Assembly: GCA_036555725.1 (NCBI GenBank) | Contig: DATBKU010000057.1 | Location: forward strand, 1-64,000 | Source: CALAED01 sp036555725 | Lineage (GTDB): Bacteria; Actinomycetota; Actinomycetes; Streptosporangiales; Streptosporangiaceae | Length of the DNA: 64,000 nucleotides | Direction of reading: 5' to 3' | Part shown: one piece after another, positions 8,614-16,235 of the stretch | Layout of the letters: the number at the start of each line of letters is the position of its first letter | Numbering within the stretch: position 1 is the first letter of the stretch | Made by a program: the position numbers and the translations under genes | The notes under the pieces: generated by a model | Seen by the model: the letters and a program-made list of their open reading frames with translations, nothing else | What the model was told of the DNA's origin: nothing | The model's database searches: none

Positions 8614-9465
8614 ATGAAGCTGACGAGCCGGCAGGCCAACAACCCTGAAGGTCGGATGCCGCTCATGGGCCACATCCGTGAGCTACGCAACCGGCTGATC
8701 AAGGCCATTCTGGCGCTGCTGATCGGCACGATCATCGGCTGGATCTTCTTCGACCCAGTCTGGGACTTCCTCAAGGAGCCGTACTGCTCCCTGCCCGCGA
8801 CCCACGTCATCGACCACAAGTGCACGCTGATCGTCAACGGCATCTTCTCGGCGTTCTTCCTCAAGCTGAAGATCGCGTTCATCATCGGGCTGGTGCTGTC
8901 CGGGCCGGTCTGGATTTACCAGATCTGGGCGTTCGTCGCGCCGGGGCTGTACCACCGGGAGCGGCGCTGGACCTACATCTTCCTGGGCGCCGCGATCCCG
9001 CTGTTCTTCGTCGGCGTGGCACTGGCGTACCTGACGGTCGACAAGGGCCTGAGCATCTTCTTCAGCTTCGTTCCCGACGATGTGTCGGCGCTCATCAACG
9101 TTGATCACTATCTCGGCTATGTGCTGGTCATGCTGCTGGTGTTCGGGCTGACCTTCGAGCTGCCCTTGTTCGTCGTCATCCTCAACCTGGCCGGCGTGCT
9201 GTCGTTCAAGCGCATCATGAAGTGGCAGCGGATGATCGTTTTCGGGATCTTCGTGTTCGCCGCGGTCGCCACCCCGAGCGGCGACCCGTTCACGATGAGC
9301 GCGCTCGCGATCCCGACCCTGGTGCTGTTCGAGATCGCCACGGTGCTCGCCTACTTCAACGACCGGCGGAAGGCGCGGCGCCCGGACCCGTACGCCGGGC
9401 TCTCGGACGATGAGGCGTCTCCGCTCGATGTTGACGAGGTCGACCGCGAGATGGACGAGTCGTAG
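8614..9465 (+). CDS. tatC: Sec-independent translocase subunit TatC
   Basis: 283 aa polytopic protein with six predicted helices. It starts with the cytoplasmic signal-binding region (PEGRMPLMGHIRELRNRLIKA) and includes the conserved FxxxxKxAFxxG segment (FFLKLKIAFIIG) and the L-T-F-E-LP motif at about residues 185-192. TatC binds the twin-arginine signal peptide. The C-terminal tail is acidic and unstructured. It lies in the paf-tat operon, immediately before helY. Confidence 0.95.
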   Translation: MKLTSRQANNPEGRMPLMGHIRELRNRLIKAILALLIGTIIGWIFFDPVWDFLKEPYCSLPATHVIDHKCTLIVNGIFSAFFLKLKIAFIIGLVLSGPVWIYQIWAFVAPGLYHRERRWTYIFLGAAIPLFFVGVALAYLTVDKGLSIFFSFVPDDVSALINVDHYLGYVLVMLLVFGLTFELPLFVVILNLAGVLSFKRIMKWQRMIVFGIFVFAAVATPSGDPFTMSALAIPTLVLFEIATVLAYFNDRRKARRPDPYAGLSDDEASPLDVDEVDREMDES

Positions 9466-9526
9466 CAGCCGGGGCCACTGAGCCCGAAGTGGGAAACGGT
9501 CCGCACTAAAACGTAGTCTCGAAGCC

Positions 9527-12280
9527 ATGAGCTCCCCTAACATCACGCCCGCCCAGCGCTTCGCCGCGCACCGTCAGCGCGCCGACGGCAACGGACCCGC
9601 GCTGATGGACTTTCGCGGCCTGTACGACTTCGAGCTGGACCGCTTCCAGCTCGAGGCGTGCCGGGCGCTCGAAGGCGGCGACGGCGTGCTGGTCGCCGCG
9701 CCCACCGGGTCGGGCAAGACCGTCGTGGGGGAGTTCGCCGTCCATCTGGCGCTGGCCGACCGGCGAAAGTGCTTCTACACAACGCCGATCAAGGCGCTGT
9801 CCAACCAGAAGTACACCGACCTGGTGAATCGCTACGGCCCGGCGCGGGTAGGCCTGCTGACCGGCGACAACAGCGTCAACGGCGAGGCGCCCATCGTGGT
9901 GATGACCACCGAGGTGCTGCGCAACATGCTGTACGCGGGTTCGCCCACCCTGGCCGGCCTGGCCTACGTGGTCATGGACGAGGTGCACTACCTGGCGGAT
10001 CGGTTCCGCGGCGCGGTGTGGGAGGAGGTCATCATCCACCTCCCCGAGTCGGTCCGGGTCGTTGCGCTGTCGGCCACCGTCAGCAACGCCGAGGAGTTCG
10101 GCGAGTGGCTGCAGGAGGTGCGCGGCGACACGCAGGTGATCGTCGACGAGCACCGGCCGGTGCCGCTGCTGCAGCACATGCTCGTCGGCACCCGGCTGTA
10201 CGACCTGTTCGTCGACTCCGGCAGGGACGCCGACCGGCCGAAGGTCAACCCCGAGCTGCGCCGGGTCGCCCTCGACGACATGCGGCGGACGAAGATCAAC
10301 CAGACCCGGCGGACCGGGCGGCGCCGGGAGGGGCGACCGGCCCGGTACCGCCCGCCCGCGCGACCCGACGTGATCGAGCGGCTGGACCGGGCCGGGCTGC
10401 TGCCCGCGATCACCTTCATCTTCAGCCGCGCCGGCTGCGACGCGGCGGTCGCGCAGTGCCTGTACGCCAACCTCCGGCTCACCTCGAAGGAGGAGGCCGA
10501 GGAGATCAGGGGGTACGTCGAGGCCCGTACGGCCGACATCGCCGACGAAGACCTGCGGATCCTCGGCTACCACGAGTGGCTCGCCGGGCTGGAGCGGGGC
10601 GTCGCGGCCCACCACGCCGGCATGCTGCCCACCTTCAAGGAGGTCGTGGAGGAGCTGTTCACGCGCGGCCTGATCAAGGCGGTGTTCGCCACCGAGACGC
10701 TGGCGCTCGGCATCAACATGCCGGCCCGCACGGTGGTGATCGAGCGGCTCGACAAGTGGAATGGCGAGACCCACGCCGACCTGACGCCGGGGGAGTACAC
10801 CCAGCTGACCGGGCGGGCCGGGCGGCGCGGCATCGACGTCGAGGGGCACGCCGTGGTGGTGTGGGCGCCCGGCGTCGACCCGGGGGCGGTGGCCGGCCTC
10901 GCCAGCACCCGTACCTATCCGTTGAACTCCAGCTTCCGGCCGTCGTACAACATGGCGGTCAACCTGGTCGGCGCCGTCGGCGGCGAGCGCGCCCGCACCC
11001 TGCTGGAGGAGTCGTTCGCGCAGTTCCAGGCCGACCGCGCGGTGGTGGGCCTGGCCCGTCAGGTGCACAAGAACGAGGAGGCGCTCGCCGGGTACGCCGA
11101 GGCGGCCAATTGCCATCTGGGCGACTTCATGGACTACGCCCGGCTGCGCCGGCAGTTGTCGGACCGCGAGGCCGAGCTGTCCAAGGAGCGCTCGGTGAGC
11201 CGGCGCACCGAGGCGGCCCGGTCCCTGGAACGGCTGCGCCGCGGCGATGTGATCGTGGTGCCGGGGGGCCGCCGGACCGGGGTGGCGGTGGTGCTCGACC
11301 CCGGGCTCGCTCGCCGATCCGATGGGCCCGCACCGCTGGTGCTCACCATCAACCGGCAGGTCAAGCGGCTGTCGATGCTCGACTTCCCGACGCCGGTCGA
11401 GCCGATCGAGCGGATCCGCATCCCGCAGTGGTTCAGCCCGCGCTCGCCCCAGCACCGCCGCGACTTGGCGTCCACGCTGCGCAACAAGGTCGGCGAGCAT
11501 CCGGCGAAGGCGGCGCGGCGGGCGGGCGGGCACGACGACGCGCACTCCGACGCGGAGATCAGTCGGCTGCGTAGCGAGCTGCGGCGGCACCCCTGCCACG
11601 GCTGCTCCGATCGCGAGGACCACGCGCGCTGGGCCGAGCGGTACTTCCGGCTCGATCGCGAGACCGCCGCGCTGCGCCGGCGGGTGGAGAGCCGCTCGCA
11701 GGTCATCGCGCGCACCTTCGACCGGGTCTGCGCGGTGCTGGAACAGCTCGGCTACCTCGAGGGCGACACTGTCACCGACGAGGGACGGCGGCTGGCCCGC
11801 ATCTACAACGAGCTCGACCTGCTCACCGCCGAGTGCCTGCGGGCGGGGATCTGGGACCGGCTGTCCCCGGCCGAGCTGGCCGCCTGTGTGTCGGCGCTGG
11901 TGTACGAGTCGCGGCAGCCCGACGACGCCACTCCGCCGCGCACGCCGTCCGGCCTGGTGCAGGGCGCGCTGGCGGCCATGGTGGGGCTGTGGGGCGAGCT
12001 CGACGCCATCGAGAAGGACAACCGGGTCTCGTTCCTGCGCGAGCCCGACCTGGGGTTCTCTTGGGCGGCCTTCCGCTGGGCGAAGGGCCACCGGCTCGAC
12101 GACGTGCTGAGCGACACCGACCTGACCGCCGGCGACTTCGTCCGGGCCGTCAAGCAGCTGCTCGACCTGCTGGCCCAGATCGCCGACGCCTCCCCGCGCG
12201 AGACCGAGATCCGCGAGACCGCGTGGAACGCGATCGACGCCATGCGGCGCGGCGTGGTCGCCTACTCTTCGGTCGGCTAG
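9527..12280 (+). CDS. helY: Ski2-like DEVH-box RNA helicase HelY
   Basis: 917 aa. The helicase core shows Q-motif (DFELDRFQLEA), Walker A APTGSGKT, DEVH box, SAT motif III, and the C-terminal RecA motif QLTGRAGRRG. A DSHCT-type C-terminal domain ends the protein. This is the actinobacterial HelY family of the Ski2/Mtr4-like superfamily 2 helicases, presumably acting in RNA turnover. ATG 9527 is seven bases after TAGTCT (9514-9519) with no ribosome site, so it appears to have its own leaderless promoter even though it follows tatC. Confidence 0.92.
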   Translation: MSSPNITPAQRFAAHRQRADGNGPALMDFRGLYDFELDRFQLEACRALEGGDGVLVAAPTGSGKTVVGEFAVHLALADRRKCFYTTPIKALSNQKYTDLVNRYGPARVGLLTGDNSVNGEAPIVVMTTEVLRNMLYAGSPTLAGLAYVVMDEVHYLADRFRGAVWEEVIIHLPESVRVVALSATVSNAEEFGEWLQEVRGDTQVIVDEHRPVPLLQHMLVGTRLYDLFVDSGRDADRPKVNPELRRVALDDMRRTKINQTRRTGRRREGRPARYRPPARPDVIERLDRAGLLPAITFIFSRAGCDAAVAQCLYANLRLTSKEEAEEIRGYVEARTADIADEDLRILGYHEWLAGLERGVAAHHAGMLPTFKEVVEELFTRGLIKAVFATETLALGINMPARTVVIERLDKWNGETHADLTPGEYTQLTGRAGRRGIDVEGHAVVVWAPGVDPGAVAGLASTRTYPLNSSFRPSYNMAVNLVGAVGGERARTLLEESFAQFQADRAVVGLARQVHKNEEALAGYAEAANCHLGDFMDYARLRRQLSDREAELSKERSVSRRTEAARSLERLRRGDVIVVPGGRRTGVAVVLDPGLARRSDGPAPLVLTINRQVKRLSMLDFPTPVEPIERIRIPQWFSPRSPQHRRDLASTLRNKVGEHPAKAARRAGGHDDAHSDAEISRLRSELRRHPCHGCSDREDHARWAERYFRLDRETAALRRRVESRSQVIARTFDRVCAVLEQLGYLEGDTVTDEGRRLARIYNELDLLTAECLRAGIWDRLSPAELAACVSALVYESRQPDDATPPRTPSGLVQGALAAMVGLWGELDAIEKDNRVSFLREPDLGFSWAAFRWAKGHRLDDVLSDTDLTAGDFVRAVKQLLDLLAQIADASPRETEIRETAWNAIDAMRRGVVAYSSVG

Positions 12281-12286
12281 ATCTCA

Positions 12287-12299
12287 CGATCAGTGATCG
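12287..12299. other. Short palindrome downstream of helY
   Basis: CGATCA-G-TGATCG is a perfect 6+6 inverted repeat just after the helY stop. It lacks a T-run and is too short for a convincing terminator; it may be an operator for the small downstream gene. Confidence 0.35.
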
Positions 12300-12411
12300 A
12301 TTTCGGTCAGACCCGCGCCATAAAGGCATGACCGTTTTCCGGGTCGTGGTTTGCGATCGTCTTCCGAGGCAAGTCTCCCTGGCGAATCACAGACAACAAC
12401 CGGAGGTGACC

Positions 12412-12603
12412 ATGCTGGCCATCGTCGCGGCTATCGTCTTCGTCCTGGCCCTGCTTTTCGACTGGGCCAATGTCTCGTCGGACGCCATCAACAACACCAC
12501 TTTGACGGTGCTGGGGCTGTTGTTCCTGGCCCTGCACCTGGCGGGCGTCGGGTCTGGCTTCAACTGGCGGAGCCGGTCGAGCTATCGTCGCTACAGAAGA
12601 TAA
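12412..12603 (+). CDS. Small two-helix membrane protein
   Basis: 63 aa. Two hydrophobic helices (LAIVAAIVFVLALLFDWA and LTVLGLLFLALHLAGV) are joined by a short polar loop and followed by a basic, Tyr/Arg/Ser-rich tail (RSRSSYRRYRR). GGAGGTG (12402-12408) is an excellent ribosome site before the ATG. I do not recognise a family. It stands alone between helY and a minus-strand cassette, separated from helY by about 130 bases. Confidence 0.7.
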   Translation: MLAIVAAIVFVLALLFDWANVSSDAINNTTLTVLGLLFLALHLAGVGSGFNWRSRSSYRRYRR

Positions 12604-12604
12604 T

Positions 12605-12617
12605 CTACAACGTAAAG
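12605..12617. other. CTACAACGTAAAG element, copy 1
   Basis: An AT-rich 13-mer in a GC-rich setting, between the convergent small-membrane-protein gene and the cyclase-like gene. It is 12/13 identical to the element at 48265-48277 and related to that at 63063-63077. The function is unknown. Confidence 0.4.
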
Positions 12618-12645
12618 GCAGTGGCCTGGTCAGTGAGATCGCAGG

Positions 12646-13491
12646 TCAATCAGGAGGTTCCTCGGCGTCCCTAGCGTTAACGATCTTGTCTCCGGCGACT
12701 GCGTCGCCGTGGATGGTCGTCGGGCCGAGGAACATAAAGCCCTGGGCGGGAGCCGGCCCGGGGGGAGCGGGTTGCGGGTGCGCCGTGCCGTACAGCTCCC
12801 TCGGGTCGGTTGCCGTGTCCGGTTCGATCGCCTCCATCTCGGCGCGGCGCGCGAGCGCCGGCGGTACGCCAGGCAGGTGCATCCAGCCGCGCGTCTTGGT
12901 CTCCTTCACCTCGACGTCCACCGGCCGGAACGTGGCCGGGTCGATCATGCCGGGGCCGTGCTTGACCACGCTGTCGTAGAAGTAGTCGGAAACCATGAGC
13001 GCGAGGTCGGCGCGGGCGTTGGCCAGCGTCTTCTTCAGCACCGGGGCGTCGAGCAGCCGGAACAGGTGGTTGACCGCGCTGCCGGCCAGGCCGTAGGCGT
13101 CGCTGTGCACCTCGCCGATGTGGACCGCGGCGCGCAGCCGGATCGTGGCGGCGTCGCTGGCCAGGCGGTTGTGGTGCCTTAGCCCGGCGCGGACCCGCTC
13201 CATGAGCGGGTCGACGACGGTGGCCGAGGGCATCTTGGCCGGGATGATGACGAGGATGCCGTCGCCGCGGTCTTCGTGCAGGCACTCCTCCCAGGGCAGG
13301 TGGGCGCCGCCGAACGCCTCGATGAGCAGCCCGTACAGCGCGTCGCGGACCGCCAGCTGCACCTCGTCGTCGCGCTTGACGTCGGTGAACCCGGCGACGT
13401 CGACGGCGAAGATCACGCAGTGCTGCGCGCGGCGGAAGCCCTCCAGACTCTGCGACGTGCGGGCGGGCAGCCCTTCGGCATCAGCGTTCAC
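12646..13491 (-). CDS. Class III nucleotidyl cyclase-like protein
   Basis: 281 aa. Residues about 24-210 form a cyclase-homology domain: AVDVAGFT with metal-binding Asp31, EDRGDG with the second metal Asp77, and GSAVNHLFRLLD with Asn141 and Arg145 at the positions of the catalytic Asn and Arg. By eye the purine-selecting positions read Glu73 (guanylyl-cyclase-like) and Gly instead of the usual Asp or Cys, so the substrate is uncertain. The Pro-rich linker (230-250) leads to a tail TTIHGDAVAGDKIV, a short GD-x3-GDK motif. GTG 13491 has a GAGGGGG ribosome site. It follows a Crp/Fnr gene by 60 bases and is probably co-transcribed. Activity is inferred, not shown. Confidence 0.72.
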   Translation of the reverse strand: MNADAEGLPARTSQSLEGFRRAQHCVIFAVDVAGFTDVKRDDEVQLAVRDALYGLLIEAFGGAHLPWEECLHEDRGDGILVIIPAKMPSATVVDPLMERVRAGLRHHNRLASDAATIRLRAAVHIGEVHSDAYGLAGSAVNHLFRLLDAPVLKKTLANARADLALMVSDYFYDSVVKHGPGMIDPATFRPVDVEVKETKTRGWMHLPGVPPALARRAEMEAIEPDTATDPRELYGTAHPQPAPPGPAPAQGFMFLGPTTIHGDAVAGDKIVNARDAEEPPD

Positions 13492-13551
13492 CCTGTTTCC
13501 CCCTCAGGTTCCCCACGAGCCGAACGTGCGTGGCCCTGTGAACATGATCGG

Positions 13552-14289
13552 TCAATCCGGACCCGGCGCGGAACCGTGGTTCCCCGTGTTCGGCCGGCCG
13601 TTGGCGTACGCGCGGAGCCCGGCCGGGCGCAGCACCGTGATCTTGCGCCGCGATGTGTTGACCAGGCCGCGGGCCCGCCAGACCTTGAGCGCCCTGGCCA
13701 CGGTCTCGCGGGAGGAGTCGACCCAGCTGGCGAGCTCCTGCTGGGACAGCGACGGCTGGATGACGATGCCGCCGGACGGTGCGGGCGTGCCGTACTGCTC
13801 GGCCAGGTCCATCAGCAGCAGGGCGAGCCGCTGGCCGCCGTCGGCGGAGGCCTGGGCGCGCACCCGCCGGACGTCGTCGTCGGTTCGGCGGACCAGGGCA
13901 CCGCTGACCATCCGCCACACCCGCGGGTGCTCGTCGAGGAACGTGGTGAACCGGGTGGCCGACACCAGCAGCGCCCGCAGCGCCCCCAGCGCGGTGATCG
14001 TGGCCGAACGTGGCCGGTGCCCGAGGACGGCGCTTTCGCCGACGAGGTCGCCGGGCCCGCGGATCGCGTGCATCACCTCATGCCCGTCCTCGGTCGTCGA
14101 GGTGACCTTGGCCCAGCCGTTCTCGATGATGATGATGTGGTCGGATGGGTCCCCCTCGTAGCACAGGTGCATCCCGGCCGAATACGTGAACGGCCGAGCG
14201 GCGTCCCGCAGGGCGGTCCGCTCGGTCTCGTCGAGGTCGTTCCAGAAACGGCCGGGTGGCTGTGGCTGGCCGAAGATCCTCTCTGGCAC
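13552..14289 (-). CDS. Crp/Fnr family transcription regulator with intact cNMP pocket
   Basis: 245 aa. The N-terminal cyclic-nucleotide-binding beta-barrel (about 15-130) holds the phosphate-binding cassette GES...HRPRSA, with Glu85, Arg94 and Ser95 matching the cAMP contacts of E. coli CRP. A long dimer helix follows, then a Crp-type winged HTH (LSQQELASWVDSSRETVARALKVW, about 181-204). No Fe-S cysteine set is present, so it is Crp-like, not Fnr-like. The gene directly precedes the cyclase-like gene on the same strand, which suggests a maker/reader pair. The GTG start at 14289 lacks a good ribosome site. Confidence 0.85.
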   Translation of the reverse strand: MPERIFGQPQPPGRFWNDLDETERTALRDAARPFTYSAGMHLCYEGDPSDHIIIIENGWAKVTSTTEDGHEVMHAIRGPGDLVGESAVLGHRPRSATITALGALRALLVSATRFTTFLDEHPRVWRMVSGALVRRTDDDVRRVRAQASADGGQRLALLLMDLAEQYGTPAPSGGIVIQPSLSQQELASWVDSSRETVARALKVWRARGLVNTSRRKITVLRPAGLRAYANGRPNTGNHGSAPGPD

Positions 14290-14378
14290 GGGGGGTCCAT
14301 TCGGTGAGCCTCTTGGGCAGAGGTCGTGGTCCGGATCTACCTACCTTCAGTCCAACGAACGGGGGGACTTTTTGGCAA

Positions 14379-14438
14379 GAGCCGGCACCCAGGCAGGGGG
14401 GAGTGGGGCGGTAAGCCCGGTGCCACAGGTGCCGGCTC
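14379..14438. other. Inverted repeat between membrane-protein gene and crp-like gene
   Basis: GAGCCGGCACC (14379-14389) and GGTGCCGGCTC (14428-14438) are perfect 11-base complements separated by 38 bases. On the minus strand this lies after the stop of the membrane-protein gene and 90 bases before the Crp start. No T-run follows on that strand, so it is not a classical terminator; attenuation or a transcript-stabilising hairpin is possible. Confidence 0.5.
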
Positions 14439-14452
14439 CGTCATGAGCCCCC

Positions 14453-15001
14453 CTAACGGCCGGCGAGCAGGGCCACCGCCATGCTCCAAGCGAGGAAGGC
14501 GGCGCCTGATCCATAGGCCCAGCGCAGCGCACGCCGAGCGAGCGCGTCGCGGATCAGGGCCGATGTGATGACCGACCGCAACCGGTCCCAGGCCTCCCGC
14601 CTCGCCGGCTCCTCGCTGGGATCCGCGGCGTCGGCCGAGGTAGGACGATCGCCGGCAACGGGGCGGGTGTCGGCGGCGGCCCCCGTGAGCTCGGCTTCGC
14701 CGCCGACGACCGATACCGCCCGGCCGGCGCTAACCAGCAGGACCCCGGTGCGGGCCGTCGCGGCGACTACCGGGATGAGCAGGCCGATCATCAAAAGGGT
14801 GATCGAGAAGGACTCGATCGACCGGAGCGTGTCGGTCTGGATGATCAGGCCCATGGTGATGGTCGCGACCGTCCATCCGGCGAACGCGGTGGCGTGGTTG
14901 GACCGCCGGACGATCTCGATAACGTCTGCCGTGGTGTGGATGGCCTCGGGCGCGGGAGTGTCCTTGTGGGGGAGGGCCCGGGGTCGGGTGATCGTGGTCA
15001 T
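14453..15001 (-). CDS. Three-helix membrane protein, candidate cyclic-nucleotide-linked effector
   Basis: 182 aa. Two N-terminal transmembrane helices (about 37-55 and 64-90) are followed by a roughly 60-residue acidic, Ala/Pro/Asp-rich cytoplasmic stretch, a helix (AWDRLRSVITSALIRDALARR) and a third transmembrane helix at the very C-terminus (160-180). This 2TM-cytoplasmic helix-1TM layout recalls SLATT or Pycsar TM-effector proteins (DUF5706-like), but no diagnostic sequence is recognisable. TAGGAGG is a strong ribosome site before ATG 15001. It is first in a minus-strand series with the Crp and cyclase-like genes, preceded by a Crp-like palindrome. Confidence 0.6.
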   Translation of the reverse strand: MTTITRPRALPHKDTPAPEAIHTTADVIEIVRRSNHATAFAGWTVATITMGLIIQTDTLRSIESFSITLLMIGLLIPVVAATARTGVLLVSAGRAVSVVGGEAELTGAAADTRPVAGDRPTSADAADPSEEPARREAWDRLRSVITSALIRDALARRALRWAYGSGAAFLAWSMAVALLAGR

Positions 15002-15087
15002 GGCACCCCTCCTACGGCGCTCGCTTTATCTCCTTTCGAGCAAACGACGCCATAGACAGGAATGCTGCGCCACCAGGCATCGGGCGT

Positions 15088-15105
15088 CTGTGTCGCGTGA
15101 CACAG
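15088..15105. promoter_or_regulatory. Crp/Fnr-like operator palindrome
   Basis: CTGTGTC-GCGT-GACACAG has perfect 7-base arms and contains the TGTG...CACA half-site symmetry of Crp-family operators. It is 87 bases upstream of the membrane-protein start codon. Control by the adjacent Crp-like protein is inference. Confidence 0.6.
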
Positions 15106-15182
15106 AAGGCGGCGCTCCCCGGCGTGTCCCGTGGGTCCATGTCCTCCGGCGCGGCGCGACGGACGGGGCTTATGAAACAGGC

Positions 15183-16100
15183 CTAGCGGGCTAGCGCGGC
15201 GAGCAGGCGGTTGGTGGGGCCGTCGAGGTTGTACCGGTCGGCGAGCGCCACCACCGCCTCGGGGTCGCGCGGCTCGGCCGGCAGAAGGTCATCGTAGGCA
15301 GGAAGTGTGATATCGGTCACTACGCGCACGACGGTCTGGGCGGCGGCGAGGTAGTCGCGGGCGGCCTCTATCTTGAGCCGGCTGCCCGCCGGGAAGCCCG
15401 CTGTCTCGCCCGCTTCGATGGCGTCGAGGATGCCCTGCACCGAGCCGAAGCGGGAGACCAGCGCGGCGGCGGTCTTGTCGCCGACCCCGGGCACCCCGGG
15501 CAGCCCGTCACTGGGGTCGCCGCGCAGCGTCGCGTAGTCGGCGTAGCCCCGGCCCGGGATGCCGTACTTGGCCCCGACCTCCTTCTCGCCCATCACCTGG
15601 AGGTTCCGGATGCCGCGGGCCGTGTACAGCACCTGGACCGGGCCGCGCTCGTCGACCAGCTGGAACAGGTCGCGGTCGCCGGTGACGATGTCGACCGGGC
15701 CGCTGCCCTCGGCCACCGCCCGCGTGGCGAGCGTGCCGATCACGTCGTCGGCCTCATACCCGGGCGCGCCCACCTTGGCCAGCCCGAAGGCGTCGAGGAC
15801 GGCGTCGATGATCGGCAGCTGCAGCTCGAGCGGGTCGGGCGTCTGGTCGCCGCCGTCGTCGGCCACCCGATGCAGCTTGTACGACGGCAGGGCCGCCACG
15901 CGGAAGGCCGGCCGCCAGTCCGCGTCCATCGTGCAGACCAGCCGCTCGGGGGAGCGGTTCTGCACCAGCACCGCGATCATGTCGAGCAGGCCGCGTACGG
16001 CGTTGACGGGCGTGCCGTCGGGCGCGGTCACGGATTCCGGCACGCCGAAGAAGGCACGGAAGTACAGGGACGGCGTATCGAGCAGCATCAGACCTGGCAC
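15183..16100 (-). CDS. 5'-3' exonuclease (PolI N-terminal/FEN-like)
   Basis: 305 aa from GTG 16100. It shows the PolA 5'-nuclease pattern: LMLLDTPSLYFRAFFG, TPVNAVRGLLDM, GYEADDVIGTLA, IVTGDRDLFQLV, then the helix-hairpin-helix region GDPSDGLPGVPGVGDKTAAAL. The acidic metal ligands are intact. It lacks polymerase domains, like the stand-alone exonucleases of actinomycetes, and should remove RNA primers or flaps. The GTG was chosen because homologues start a few residues before LMLLDT; ATG 16088 is the alternative. It is divergent from the M24 peptidase gene. Confidence 0.88.
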   Translation of the reverse strand: MPGLMLLDTPSLYFRAFFGVPESVTAPDGTPVNAVRGLLDMIAVLVQNRSPERLVCTMDADWRPAFRVAALPSYKLHRVADDGGDQTPDPLELQLPIIDAVLDAFGLAKVGAPGYEADDVIGTLATRAVAEGSGPVDIVTGDRDLFQLVDERGPVQVLYTARGIRNLQVMGEKEVGAKYGIPGRGYADYATLRGDPSDGLPGVPGVGDKTAAALVSRFGSVQGILDAIEAGETAGFPAGSRLKIEAARDYLAAAQTVVRVVTDITLPAYDDLLPAEPRDPEAVVALADRYNLDGPTNRLLAALAR

Positions 16101-16235
16101 GGGCCTATGGTGCCACCTCCGGCGCGTTTCGTGAGCCCGCCCGGTCGCCCGCGCGTCGCCCGGGCGGCGGGCGCCGCGGCGGGCGCCCGGCTCCGGTGTG
16201 TGCCGCGGCAGACCCGGGGGATTAGATTGGCGGGC

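Noticed and set aside
14379..14438. Rho-independent terminator of the membrane-protein gene
   Set aside because: The 38-base loop is long and no T-run follows the stem on the minus strand; kept only as an inverted repeat.
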